Positions 49,686 to 56,983 of a stretch of 64,000 nt of DNA are shown in pieces; the first letter of the stretch is position 1; each line of letters begins with the position of its first letter. A program made the position numbers and the translations under genes. The notes beneath the pieces are model-generated. The model was not told where the DNA came from. It did no database searches and saw only the letters and a program-made list of their open reading frames with translations. This stretch comes from Candidatus Ribeiella danica (lineage in GTDB: Bacteria > Chloroflexota > Chloroflexia > Chloroflexales > Roseiflexaceae), in the NCBI GenBank assembly GCA_016717335.1, contig JADKFS010000001.1, positions 930,001-994,000 on the forward strand, given 5' to 3'.

Positions 49686-50771
49686 ATGAGCAAGCAACGC
49701 CTCAGAGTTGGCGTCATCGGGGCGGGGGTCGGCGCGCTGCACCTGGCCGCCTACGCGCAGATCCCCGAGGTCGAGATTGTCGCGCTGGCCGGGCTCGACG
49801 ACGAGCGGGTGCGGAGCGTCGCGGCCGAGTACGGCGTGCCGCAGACCTATCGCGAGTACGAGCAGCTGCTGGCCGCGCCGAACATCGACGCCGTCAGCAT
49901 CTGCCTACCGAATGTGCTGCACGCTCCGGTGAGTATCGCCGCGCTGCAGGCCGGCAAGCACGTGCTGGTCGAGAAGCCGCTGGCGCGCAACGCCGCCGAG
50001 GCGCGCGAGATCGCCGGCGCAGCCGCCGCGGCGCAGCCGCACGTCCTGATGGTCAGCTTCGACAAACGCTACCGCAGCGACGTGCAGTGGGTCAAGCAGT
50101 ATATCGACTCGGGCGCGATCGGCCGGATCTACTACGCCAAGGCCCACTGGATGCGCCGCAGCGGCATCCCGCGCCTGGGCAGCTGGTTCGTCAGCAAGGC
50201 CCAGGCCGGCGGCGGCCCGCTGGTCGACCTGGGCGTGCACGTGCTCGACATGGCGATGTACCTGATGGGCGAGCCGGCGCCGCTCGCGGTCAGCGCCAGC
50301 GCCTACGCCGAGTTCGGCCCGCGCGGCCAGAAGGGCTGGGTCGGCCGCAACCAGTTCAGCGACGAGCGCCAGCCCTACGAGGTCGAGGACCTCGCGACCG
50401 CGTTCGTCCGGCTGGGCGGCGGCGCGACCCTGCTGCTGGAGGCCAGCTGGGCCACCCACAGCTCCGTCGGCGACGACTTCGGCGTGACGCTCTACGGCAG
50501 CGAGGGCGGCGTCGAGCTGATGGTGCGCAACTACACCTACGACGACACCGTGCGCGTCTTCACCGACATCGGCGGCATCCCGACCAACCTGGCGCCGCGC
50601 ATCCCCAAGGGCAACGGCCACCTGGAGGTCATCCGGCGCTTCGTGTCGGCCGTGCTCGACGGCGGGCCGGCGACTCCCAGCGCCGAGGAGGGCCTGCGCC
50701 GCGCCGAGGTGCTCGACGCATGCTACCGCTCGGCCGCAGCCGCGCGCGAGGTCGCCATCGCGGATCTTTGA
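49686..50771 (+). CDS. Gfo/Idh/MocA family oxidoreductase
   Basis: 361 residues. The Rossmann start RVGVIGAGVGALHLAAYAQ (6-24) is followed by SICLPNVLHAPVSIAALQAGKHVLVEKPLARN, where EKP is the conserved catalytic-lysine motif, and the C-terminal GGGPLVDLGVHVLDMAMYLMG with a conserved D-x-G-x-H. Such enzymes oxidise or reduce sugars, inositols or bile pigments with NAD(P); substrate unknown. ATG 49686 is preceded by AAGGAATC. Transcribed from its own promoter; no sugar-metabolism genes are adjacent. Confidence 0.93.
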   Translation: MSKQRLRVGVIGAGVGALHLAAYAQIPEVEIVALAGLDDERVRSVAAEYGVPQTYREYEQLLAAPNIDAVSICLPNVLHAPVSIAALQAGKHVLVEKPLARNAAEAREIAGAAAAAQPHVLMVSFDKRYRSDVQWVKQYIDSGAIGRIYYAKAHWMRRSGIPRLGSWFVSKAQAGGGPLVDLGVHVLDMAMYLMGEPAPLAVSASAYAEFGPRGQKGWVGRNQFSDERQPYEVEDLATAFVRLGGGATLLLEASWATHSSVGDDFGVTLYGSEGGVELMVRNYTYDDTVRVFTDIGGIPTNLAPRIPKGNGHLEVIRRFVSAVLDGGPATPSAEEGLRRAEVLDACYRSAAAAREVAIADL

Positions 50772-50787
50772 TGTAGCTCGCTCACTT

Positions 50788-50931
50788 CACCCCACCCCCC
50801 ATGCCCGCGCCCCTGTTAGGGGCACGGGTGAAATCTGGCTGGTGCCGTGGTTTCGGCGTAGCCGAAACCACGGCACCAGCCAAGAATCCCCCCTCTGCCG
50901 TGGCGACGGGAGAGGGGGTAGGGGGTGAGGG
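50788..50931. repeat. Triple-hairpin palindromic element, copy 12
   Basis: Left arm GCCCGCGCCCC-tgtta-GGGGCACGGG, core stem 50836-50857/50861-50882 (22 bp, perfect, GTA loop), right arm CCCCCCTCTGCC-gtggcgac-GGGAGAGGGGG. Downstream of the Gfo/Idh gene. Confidence 0.85.
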
Positions 50932-51007
50932 CCGCATACTGACGCCTGTGCAGAGGGCGCGCCGCCTCGGGCGCTTCCGTGGCGACCGACCTCCGCCCTT
51001 AGCCCGA

Positions 51008-51036
51008 TTGACGCCCCCGCCGGGCTGTGCTATGCT
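51008..51036 (+). promoter_or_regulatory. Promoter of the ABC-F leader
   Basis: TTGACG (51008-51013), 17-bp spacer, TATGCT (51031-51036). Transcription would start near 51043, about 250 bases before the ABC-F ATG. Confidence 0.65.
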
Positions 51037-51118
51037 TCCGCGGAAGCCTGACTGAGAAAGCGACTGAGCGATGCGCTGGGATCGAGTGACAATGAGCTGG
51101 AGTTCGTCGCGTGGCGGA

Positions 51119-51172
51119 ATGCTGGACGCCGCACATAGGATCACTGTGCCCTGCGAGCGGCGAAAAGTGTAA
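51119..51172 (+). promoter_or_regulatory. Candidate leader-peptide reading frame upstream of ABC-F
   Basis: ATG 51119 to TAA 51170-51172 encodes 17 residues (MLDAAHRITVPCERRKV). It ends 25 bases before a terminator hairpin, the arrangement expected of ribosome-mediated attenuation. Its ribosome binding site is weak (GTGGCGG), so translation is unproved. Confidence 0.4.
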
Positions 51173-51196
51173 AGGCTTTTTTATCATTGCTATCGC

Positions 51197-51238
51197 ACGT
51201 CGTGGGCCACTGTGGCGGCTCACGACGTTTCTGTTTTT
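51197..51238 (+). terminator. Intrinsic terminator in the ABC-F leader
   Basis: ACGTCGTGGGCC (51197-51208) pairs with GGCTCACGACGT (51217-51228) over 12 bp with one G.U, loop of eight bases, followed by TTTCTGTTTTT. It stands about 55 bases before the gene's start codon, so it must be bypassed for expression. Confidence 0.7.
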
Positions 51239-51292
51239 ACAGGTAGGTTCGAGCCGCCCTGGCCGCGACACCTGCAGACCAGGAGTCGAGTC

Positions 51293-53032
51293 ATGATTAT
51301 CGCGGACATCAACAACATCGCCCGCGTCCACGGCGGCCGCACGATCTTCAGCGGGCTGAGCTGGACCATCCAGGACGACGAGAAGATCGGGCTGGTCGGG
51401 CCGAACGGCATCGGCAAGTCGACGCTGCTGCGCGCCCTGGCGGGCCTGGAGCAGCCCGACGCCGGCGCGATCACGCTGCGCCGCGGCGCGCGCGTGGCCT
51501 ACCTGCCCCAGGAGTACAGCGGCGAGCCGGGCCGCGCCGTGCTGGCCGAGCTGCTGGACGCGCGCGCCGACTTGACCGAGCTGGATCGGCGCATCGCCGC
51601 GGCCGAGGCGCGCATGGGCGATCCGGCCGTCGCGGCCGATATGCGCGCGCTGGAGCAGGTGCTGGCCGAGCACGAGCGCCTGATCGAGCAGCACGAGGCA
51701 CTTGGCGGCGCGCGGCTGCAGAGCCGCGCCGAGAGCCTGCTGCGCCAGCTGGGGATGGCCGAGGAGCACTGGCAGCAGCCGATGGAGCTGCTCAGCGGCG
51801 GCCAGCGCAAGCTGGTCGGCCTGGCGCGCTGCCTGCTGGCCGACCCCGACATCCTGCTGCTCGACGAGCCCGACAACCACCTCGACCTCGCGCGCAAGAC
51901 CATGCTCGAGCAGGTCATCCGCGACTTCGACGGCGCCGTGGTGATCATCTCGCACGACCGCTACCTGCTCGACGAGACGGTCGGCATCATCGTCGAGATC
52001 GAGCCGGCCAGCGGCGTGGTGGCGCGGTTGCAGCGCTGGGAGGGCAATTACTCGTCGTACGTGACGCAGAAGGAGCTGGCGCTGATCCGGCAGCAGCAGG
52101 ATTACTCCGCGCAGCAGAAGCAGATCGAGCATCTGGAGGCGGCGATCGCCCGCTTCAAGGTCTGGCTGAGCGTCTCGCTCGACCCGCGCCACAAGAAGCA
52201 GCTCGACAACAAGCAGCGCATGATCGACCGGATGGACAAGGTCGAGCGGCCGGTGCTCGAGCGGCGCAAGATGGCGCTGCAGTTCCACCCGCACGCGCGC
52301 GGCGGCGCCAAGGCGATCGAGCTGCGCCGCGTCGACAAGGCCTTCGACGATCTGATCATCGTGATGGACGCCGTCGCGACGATCATGAACGGCGAGCGGG
52401 TCGGCATCGTCGGCGCGAACGGCGCCGGCAAGTCGGTGCTGCTGCGCCTGATCCTGGGCATGCTCGAGCCCGACGGCGGCGCGATCTGGGTCGGCCCGAG
52501 CATCCGCCTGGGCTACTACGCCCAGCAGCACGAGACGCTCGACATGCGCCAGACGCCGATCGAGGCGCTGCGCGACGTGCGCCCGATGTACGAGGGCGAG
52601 GCGGTCGCGAAGCTGGGCCGCTTCCTGATCCCCTACGCGGCCTGCACGCAGCCGATCGCCAGGCTCAGCGGCGGCGAGAAGAGCCGCGTGCAGCTGGCCC
52701 GGCTGATGCTCACCGGCGCGAACTGCCTGCTGCTCGACGAGCCGACCAACAACCTCGACATCGCCTCGGCCGAGGTGCTCGAGCAGGCGCTCGACGAGTT
52801 CGCCGGCACGGTCGTGGTCGTCTCACACGATCGCTACTTCCTCGACCGCGTGGCCGACCGGATCTTCGAGGTGCGCGATGGCGAGCTGCGCGTGTACGAG
52901 GGCGGCTACAGCTACTACGCCGAGCAGCGCGCCCGGGCGAGCCAGCCCGCGCCAGTGCCAGCTCCCGCTCCGCCAGCCCGCGCAGGTCGCCCCGAGCCGC
53001 AGAAGAAGGTGGCGTCCAAGACGCGATCGTGA
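51293..53032 (+). CDS. ABC-F family ATPase
   Basis: 579 residues with two ABC domains and no transmembrane part. Domain 1: Walker A GPNGIGKST, signature LSGGQRKLVGLA, Walker B ILLLDEPDNHLDL (DEPDN, not DEPTN). Domain 2: GANGAGKS, LSGGEKSRVQLA, CLLLDEPTNNLDI. The inter-domain linker (around 270-340; IARFKVWLSVSLDPRHKKQL) is basic and helical, as in translation factors and ribosome protection proteins of this family. The C-terminus is Pro/Ala-rich and Lys-ending. The leader with a terminator hairpin and short reading frame suggests control by antibiotic or stalled ribosomes. ATG 51293 follows CAGGAG. Confidence 0.92.
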   Translation: MIIADINNIARVHGGRTIFSGLSWTIQDDEKIGLVGPNGIGKSTLLRALAGLEQPDAGAITLRRGARVAYLPQEYSGEPGRAVLAELLDARADLTELDRRIAAAEARMGDPAVAADMRALEQVLAEHERLIEQHEALGGARLQSRAESLLRQLGMAEEHWQQPMELLSGGQRKLVGLARCLLADPDILLLDEPDNHLDLARKTMLEQVIRDFDGAVVIISHDRYLLDETVGIIVEIEPASGVVARLQRWEGNYSSYVTQKELALIRQQQDYSAQQKQIEHLEAAIARFKVWLSVSLDPRHKKQLDNKQRMIDRMDKVERPVLERRKMALQFHPHARGGAKAIELRRVDKAFDDLIIVMDAVATIMNGERVGIVGANGAGKSVLLRLILGMLEPDGGAIWVGPSIRLGYYAQQHETLDMRQTPIEALRDVRPMYEGEAVAKLGRFLIPYAACTQPIARLSGGEKSRVQLARLMLTGANCLLLDEPTNNLDIASAEVLEQALDEFAGTVVVVSHDRYFLDRVADRIFEVRDGELRVYEGGYSYYAEQRARASQPAPVPAPAPPARAGRPEPQKKVASKTRS

Positions 53033-53037
53033 CCCAC

Positions 53038-53100
53038 CACACAGCGAGCGCACGAAACGTCAGGCGTGTTCCTGGCGTTCTGTGCGCTCGTCGTGTGTTT
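53038..53100. terminator. Long inverted repeat between convergent ABC-F and cyclodeaminase genes
   Basis: CACACAGCGAGCGCAC...CAGG pairs with CCTGG...GTGCGCTCGTCGTGTG with few mismatches (about 27-bp arms, 53038-53064 and 53071-53097), then TTT. It probably ends both transcripts. Confidence 0.65.
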
Positions 53101-53137
53101 CCAGCGCTACTCGGCGCTCTGACTACCGACTACGGCG

Positions 53138-53776
53138 CTAGCTCGCGATCCGCTCGCGCACCAGCGCCAGCACCCCCGCGACCTCCTCGTCCAGCCCGAT
53201 CGACAGGTCCTCGGCGTGGGCGCGCGTCTGGCGCACGAAGATCTGGTCCTCGAGCACGGCCAGGTTGATCTCCACATTCAGCAGCGCCGACGGCACGGCC
53301 GACCGCAGCATCAGCGCGGCCACGCCCACGTCGCTCGCGGCGTTGCGATTGCCGTTGCGCGCCAGCGGGGCACACAGCGGCAGCAGCGCGGCAGAGGCCC
53401 GCGCCACCGCCAGCGGCACCTCGGTGGCCTGGCGCGTGACCTTCTGGATCGCCGCGCGGCGGCTGGCCGCGTCGGCGTCGGTCGTGCGCGGGAGCTTGAA
53501 GGCCGCCATCAGGCGGTTGAACGCGTCGACGTCGGCCTGGGCCAGCGCCTGCAGCTCGGCCCGCAGCCCCTCGGCGCGCTCGCGCAGCCTGCGGGCCTCG
53601 TCCTCGAACTCGGCGTACTGCTTCTTGCCGATCGTCAGATCGCACACCATCGTCAGCAGCCCGGCCGCCATCGCGCCGCTCAGCGCGGCGACCGCGCCGC
53701 CGCCCGGCGTCGGCGTGCCGCTGGCCAGGTCGCTCAGAAACGCGCGCAGCGGCTGGTCGATAAGTTGATCGCTCAT
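53138..53776 (-). CDS. fchA: Formimidoyltetrahydrofolate cyclodeaminase family protein
   Basis: 212 residues, the size of stand-alone cyclodeaminases. The core GTPTPGGGAVAALSGAMAAGLLTMVCDLT, TIGKKQY, DADVDAFNRLM-type segment (ADVDAFNRLMAAFKLP) and GNRNAASDVGVAALMLRSAV are typical; the last contains the conserved N-x-N/SD residues. It converts 5-formimino-THF to methenyl-THF plus ammonia, as in histidine or purine breakdown; a partner formiminotransferase was not seen. ATG 53776 has a weak GAGGCAA upstream. Monocistronic. Confidence 0.9.
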   Translation of the reverse strand: MSDQLIDQPLRAFLSDLASGTPTPGGGAVAALSGAMAAGLLTMVCDLTIGKKQYAEFEDEARRLRERAEGLRAELQALAQADVDAFNRLMAAFKLPRTTDADAASRRAAIQKVTRQATEVPLAVARASAALLPLCAPLARNGNRNAASDVGVAALMLRSAVPSALLNVEINLAVLEDQIFVRQTRAHAEDLSIGLDEEVAGVLALVRERIAS

Positions 53777-53886
53777 GCCATTGCCTCCATAGTACAGCAG
53801 ATGTCAGAACCATTCAGCCAGATCACCAGCGGACGATCGCGTTGCAATGCGTCAACGCTACTGGCTACCAACAACTGACGACTGCT

Positions 53887-54522
53887 CTAGACTTGATCTG
53901 TAGCCTCATCGAACATGGTCGCTACGTCGACGCTCAGGCCCGGCAACAACGCGGAGGCTGCAGCCGCCCCGCGACCAAAACGACCATGCTCGACATATTG
54001 ATCTCGATCGAGCCGCAGCACGGTGATCGTCTCGACCTGCGGCTCCACGATCCAGTATTCGGCGATACCCGCCTGCGCGTACTCGCGCCGCTTTGTGACA
54101 AGATCGCGATCGGGATCGTCGTCGCTGACAACTTCGATCACAAGATCGGCGCCGTCGAAATACGCGTCGTGCTCGCGATCGCGGTGCTCTGCCAGCACGA
54201 CGACGAGATCGGGCTCACGAAATTTGCCTTCCCATAAGCGGACGCGCAGGGGGGCAAAGAGCACTGTCCCAAGACCGTGAGCCATCAAGAATCTGTGCAG
54301 CACGCGCGCGAGAAAGAAGACGATTCGCTGATGAGTGCGCGTCGGCATCGGCAGAACCTCGACATGCCCCTGCGAAAGCTCGACCAGGTGATTCGTGCCT
54401 TCGGTCAGCGAGAGATAGTCGTCCTCCGACCACGCGCCCTGAGCAGGAAAGAGGTAGGCGATCTCCCAGGCAGGCTCAAGATCGCCATCGGGCCGCTTCG
54501 TAGCGCCTAGTGATGTCGCCAC
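53887..54522 (-). CDS. Uma2 family endonuclease-like protein (DUF820)
   Basis: 211 residues. Typical Uma2/DUF820 layout: an early ELSQGHVEVLPMPTRTHQRI, central VRLWEGKFREPDLVVVLAEHR (catalytic-type EPD...), and DLVIEVVSDDDPDRDLVTKRREYAQAGIAEYWIVEP (the VIEV..(S/D).. and Y...G..EYW motif). The fold is PD-(D/E)XK-like; the family is abundant and scattered in Chloroflexota and Cyanobacteria, and its role remains uncertain. No transposon ends are evident nearby. Starts with ATG 54522 and GGAGG upstream; ends 364 bases before the hisS start on the same strand direction. Confidence 0.9.
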   Translation of the reverse strand: MATSLGATKRPDGDLEPAWEIAYLFPAQGAWSEDDYLSLTEGTNHLVELSQGHVEVLPMPTRTHQRIVFFLARVLHRFLMAHGLGTVLFAPLRVRLWEGKFREPDLVVVLAEHRDREHDAYFDGADLVIEVVSDDDPDRDLVTKRREYAQAGIAEYWIVEPQVETITVLRLDRDQYVEHGRFGRGAAAASALLPGLSVDVATMFDEATDQV

Positions 54523-54539
54523 CGGCCGCCTCCTTCTCC

Positions 54540-55847
54540 TCAGGTATCTCGCAGCGCCGCGGCCACCGCCGCACGGCCGACGCTGCGCTGCTCGCCGCTC
54601 TGCAGATCGCGTACCACGACCTCGCCGCGCGCGATCTCGTCCGGCCCGAGCACCAGCGCGAAGCGGATGCCCTTGCGGTCGGCGTACTTGAACTGCCTGC
54701 CGAGCTTCTCGCCCGGCTCGAGCGCGGTCTCGACGTTCAGCCCGGCCTGCCGCAGCTCGTGCGCCAGCTGGAGCGCCGCGCCGGCCCGCTGCTGGTCGAA
54801 CAGCGTCACGAACGCCTGGGCGACCGTGCGCGCGCCCGGCCCCATCTTCAGCTCCTCCATGACGTCGTGCAGCCGCTCGATGCCGAACGCCAGCCCGACC
54901 GTCGGGATCGGCCGGCCCGCGAACGCGCCGATCAGCTCGTCGTAGCGACCGCCGCCCAGCAGCGAGCCCATGGGCGGCGACTCGATCACCGCCTCGAACA
55001 CCGCGCCGGTGTAGTACGAGAGCCCGCGCGCCAGCCGCGGCGCGACGGTGTAGGCGTCGTGCGGCACGCCCAGCTCGGGCAGGTGGCCGATGATCTCGCG
55101 CAGATTCTCAAGCGCGGCCTGGGCCTGCTGATCGCCCGCCAGCCGCTCGGACAGCTCCTCGAGCACGTCGGCTGGAGCGCCGCTCAGCAGCGCCAGCTCC
55201 AAAATGCGCCCAGCCGCGTCCTCCGCGATCCCGCTCTTCAGCAGCTCCTCGCGCACGCCGTCCGGCCCGATCTTGTCGAGCTTGTCGATCGCGCGGTAGA
55301 CCCCGCCGGCCGCCTGCTCGTCCAGCCCCGACACGCGCGCGATCCCGCTCAGCACCTGGCGGTGGTTCAGCAGCGTGGTGAACCCGCTGAAGCCGAGCGC
55401 GGATAGCGCCTCGCTCAGCACCGCGATGATCTCGGCGTCGGCGACCGGCGAGGCCGAGCCAACGATGTCGACGTCGGCCTGCCAGAACTCGCGGTAGCGC
55501 CCGCGCTGCTGGCGCTCGCCGCGGTACGACTGGCCGATCGCGTAGCGCCGCCACGGCAGCACCAGCTGGCCCTGGTACTGCGCCACCACGCGCGCCAGCG
55601 GCACCGTCTGGTCGTAGCGCAGCGCGACCTTATCGCCGCCGTGCGTCTCGAAGCGGTAGATCAGCTTCTCGTCGTCGCCGATCTTGCCCTCGAGCGTCTG
55701 GGCATACTCGACGATCGGCGTCTGCAGCGGCTCGAAGCCATGGCGCTCGAACACGCGCGTCAGCGTGTTGATGATGTGCTGCCGCAGGAGCATCGCCTGC
55801 GGCAGGTGATCGCGCATGCCTTTAATGTTCTGGGGTCGGTTGCTCAT
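54540..55847 (-). CDS. hisS: Histidyl-tRNA synthetase
   Basis: 435 residues, class II aminoacyl-tRNA synthetase. Motif 1 is in NIKGMRDHLPQAMLLRQHII and PIVEYAQTLEGKIGDDE, motif 2 ALRYDQTVPLARVVAQYQGQ and RRYAIGQSYRGERQQRGRYREFWQADVDIVG, the HisA loop in RGLSYYTGAVFEAVI, motif 3 GSLLGGGRYDELIGAFAGRPIPTVGLAFGIER. The anticodon-binding C-terminal domain runs from about 340 to the end. It charges tRNA-His. The extended -10 TGGTATCAT is 36 bases upstream of ATG 55847. The Uma2 gene follows on the same strand. Confidence 0.95.
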   Translation of the reverse strand: MSNRPQNIKGMRDHLPQAMLLRQHIINTLTRVFERHGFEPLQTPIVEYAQTLEGKIGDDEKLIYRFETHGGDKVALRYDQTVPLARVVAQYQGQLVLPWRRYAIGQSYRGERQQRGRYREFWQADVDIVGSASPVADAEIIAVLSEALSALGFSGFTTLLNHRQVLSGIARVSGLDEQAAGGVYRAIDKLDKIGPDGVREELLKSGIAEDAAGRILELALLSGAPADVLEELSERLAGDQQAQAALENLREIIGHLPELGVPHDAYTVAPRLARGLSYYTGAVFEAVIESPPMGSLLGGGRYDELIGAFAGRPIPTVGLAFGIERLHDVMEELKMGPGARTVAQAFVTLFDQQRAGAALQLAHELRQAGLNVETALEPGEKLGRQFKYADRKGIRFALVLGPDEIARGEVVVRDLQSGEQRSVGRAAVAAALRDT

Positions 55848-55882
55848 GGCGCCTCTTCACAATGCCGTGCACTATCGCTTCT

Positions 55883-55891
55883 ATGATACCA
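55883..55891 (-). promoter_or_regulatory. Extended -10 promoter of hisS
   Basis: Minus-strand TGGTATCAT, start near 55876, leader about 29 nt. -35 not evident. Confidence 0.5.
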
Positions 55892-55943
55892 CACCTCATG
55901 TGCCGGTGGGCTATCCTTCTCTCGTCCGGGACCGAAGGCCTTT

Positions 55944-56095
55944 TTCGTGGCGCAGTGATGCGCCGGATACCCCTCCCCTGCCAGGGAGGAGCCGGATTCT
56001 TGGCAGCAGGGTGCGGCTGCTTTGCAGCCGCACCCTGCTGCCAGCAATATACCCCCCTCTCCCGTTCTGGGAGAGGGGGGCAGGGGGGTGAGGGC
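55944..56095. repeat. Triple-hairpin palindromic element, copy 14
   Basis: Left flank TTCGTGGCGCAGTGATGCGC, small hairpin CCCCTCCCCTGCCAGGGAGG, core stem 56001-56020/56024-56043 (20 bp, perfect, TTT loop), right arm CCCCCCTCTCCC-gttctg-GGAGAGGGGGG and GGGGTGAGGGC. Confidence 0.85.
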
Positions 56096-56121
56096 ATGTG
56101 ACCGATTGGAGGAGCGGGCGC

Positions 56122-56967
56122 TCACATGGCCGCAGCCAGCCCCGGCTCGTCGGCCGGCGCGGGCTCGCGCGGCGCGCCCGCCGCGCGCACGTAGCTCACC
56201 GCCCAGGCCAGCCGCAGCAGCTTGACCCACAGCCAGCTCAGCGCGACAACCTGCTGCCATAGCACGCCGGCCGGCGATCCGCCCAGCGCGCCCGCCACGA
56301 GCGGGTAGAGCCAGGCCAGCGCGGCGTGGAGCAGCACGCCCACCAGCGCCAGCGCCAGCACGCCGGCCCAGTGCCGCCGTATGAAGCCGAGCGCCAGGCC
56401 GAGCAGGACGGCCGGGTTGTGGCGCCCGCGCGCCACTGCCTGCGCCCGGGCATACTCGCCCAGCGCGCCGACCAGCTGGAGCAGGGTCAGCGCCCCGATC
56501 CCCGCGCCGCGCTGGCCCGCCAGCCCACCCAGCAGCCAGCCGAGCGTCGCCGCGAAGACGGCCAGGATCAGCAGCAGCGCACCCAGGCCGGTGAACGACC
56601 AGAACCAGCGCCTGCAGCCCTCCCAGAATGGAGCGGCGCCCGCGTAGACGCTCACGATGCCGCCCGAGAGGAAGTTGTACGCCAGGCTGTACAGCAGCGT
56701 GAGCAGCAGCGCCGCGATCGCCCAGATCGTGGCCGCGCTCCCCACCGCGCGCGGCGCGCTCAGCAGCAGATCGCCCAGCGCGTCGGTGCCGCCGGCCGCA
56801 AGCTGGTCGAGCGCCGGGTTGTACAGCGCCGCGCCGCCGGCCGCCAGCACCGGCCAGGACTGGACGAGCCCGATCAGCAGGCCCACCAGATACAGCGGCA
56901 GCAGCAGGCGCCAGTGGCTCAGCGCGCCGCGCAGGCCCCGGGCGAGCACTTGTCGAAACAGCTCCAT
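56122..56967 (-). CDS. Polytopic membrane protein of unknown function
   Basis: 281 residues with about six hydrophobic segments (roughly 20-45, 80-110, 128-155, 200-222, 232-262 and a final amphipathic one). No recognised domain beyond a DUF4013-like distribution of segments. The C-terminus is Pro/Ala/Glu-rich and cytoplasmic-looking. ATG 56967 is preceded by GAGGGAC. The M1 peptidase gene starts downstream on the opposite side (56984 end), and both are read on the minus strand, so co-transcription is likely. The function is unknown. Confidence 0.75.
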   Translation of the reverse strand: MELFRQVLARGLRGALSHWRLLLPLYLVGLLIGLVQSWPVLAAGGAALYNPALDQLAAGGTDALGDLLLSAPRAVGSAATIWAIAALLLTLLYSLAYNFLSGGIVSVYAGAAPFWEGCRRWFWSFTGLGALLLILAVFAATLGWLLGGLAGQRGAGIGALTLLQLVGALGEYARAQAVARGRHNPAVLLGLALGFIRRHWAGVLALALVGVLLHAALAWLYPLVAGALGGSPAGVLWQQVVALSWLWVKLLRLAWAVSYVRAAGAPREPAPADEPGLAAAM

Positions 56968-56983
56968 CGTCCCTCCGCCGCGC

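Noticed and set aside
53887..54522. Uma2 protein as evidence of an insertion sequence
   Set aside because: No terminal inverted repeats or target duplications are visible, and the family is common as a stand-alone gene in these genomes.
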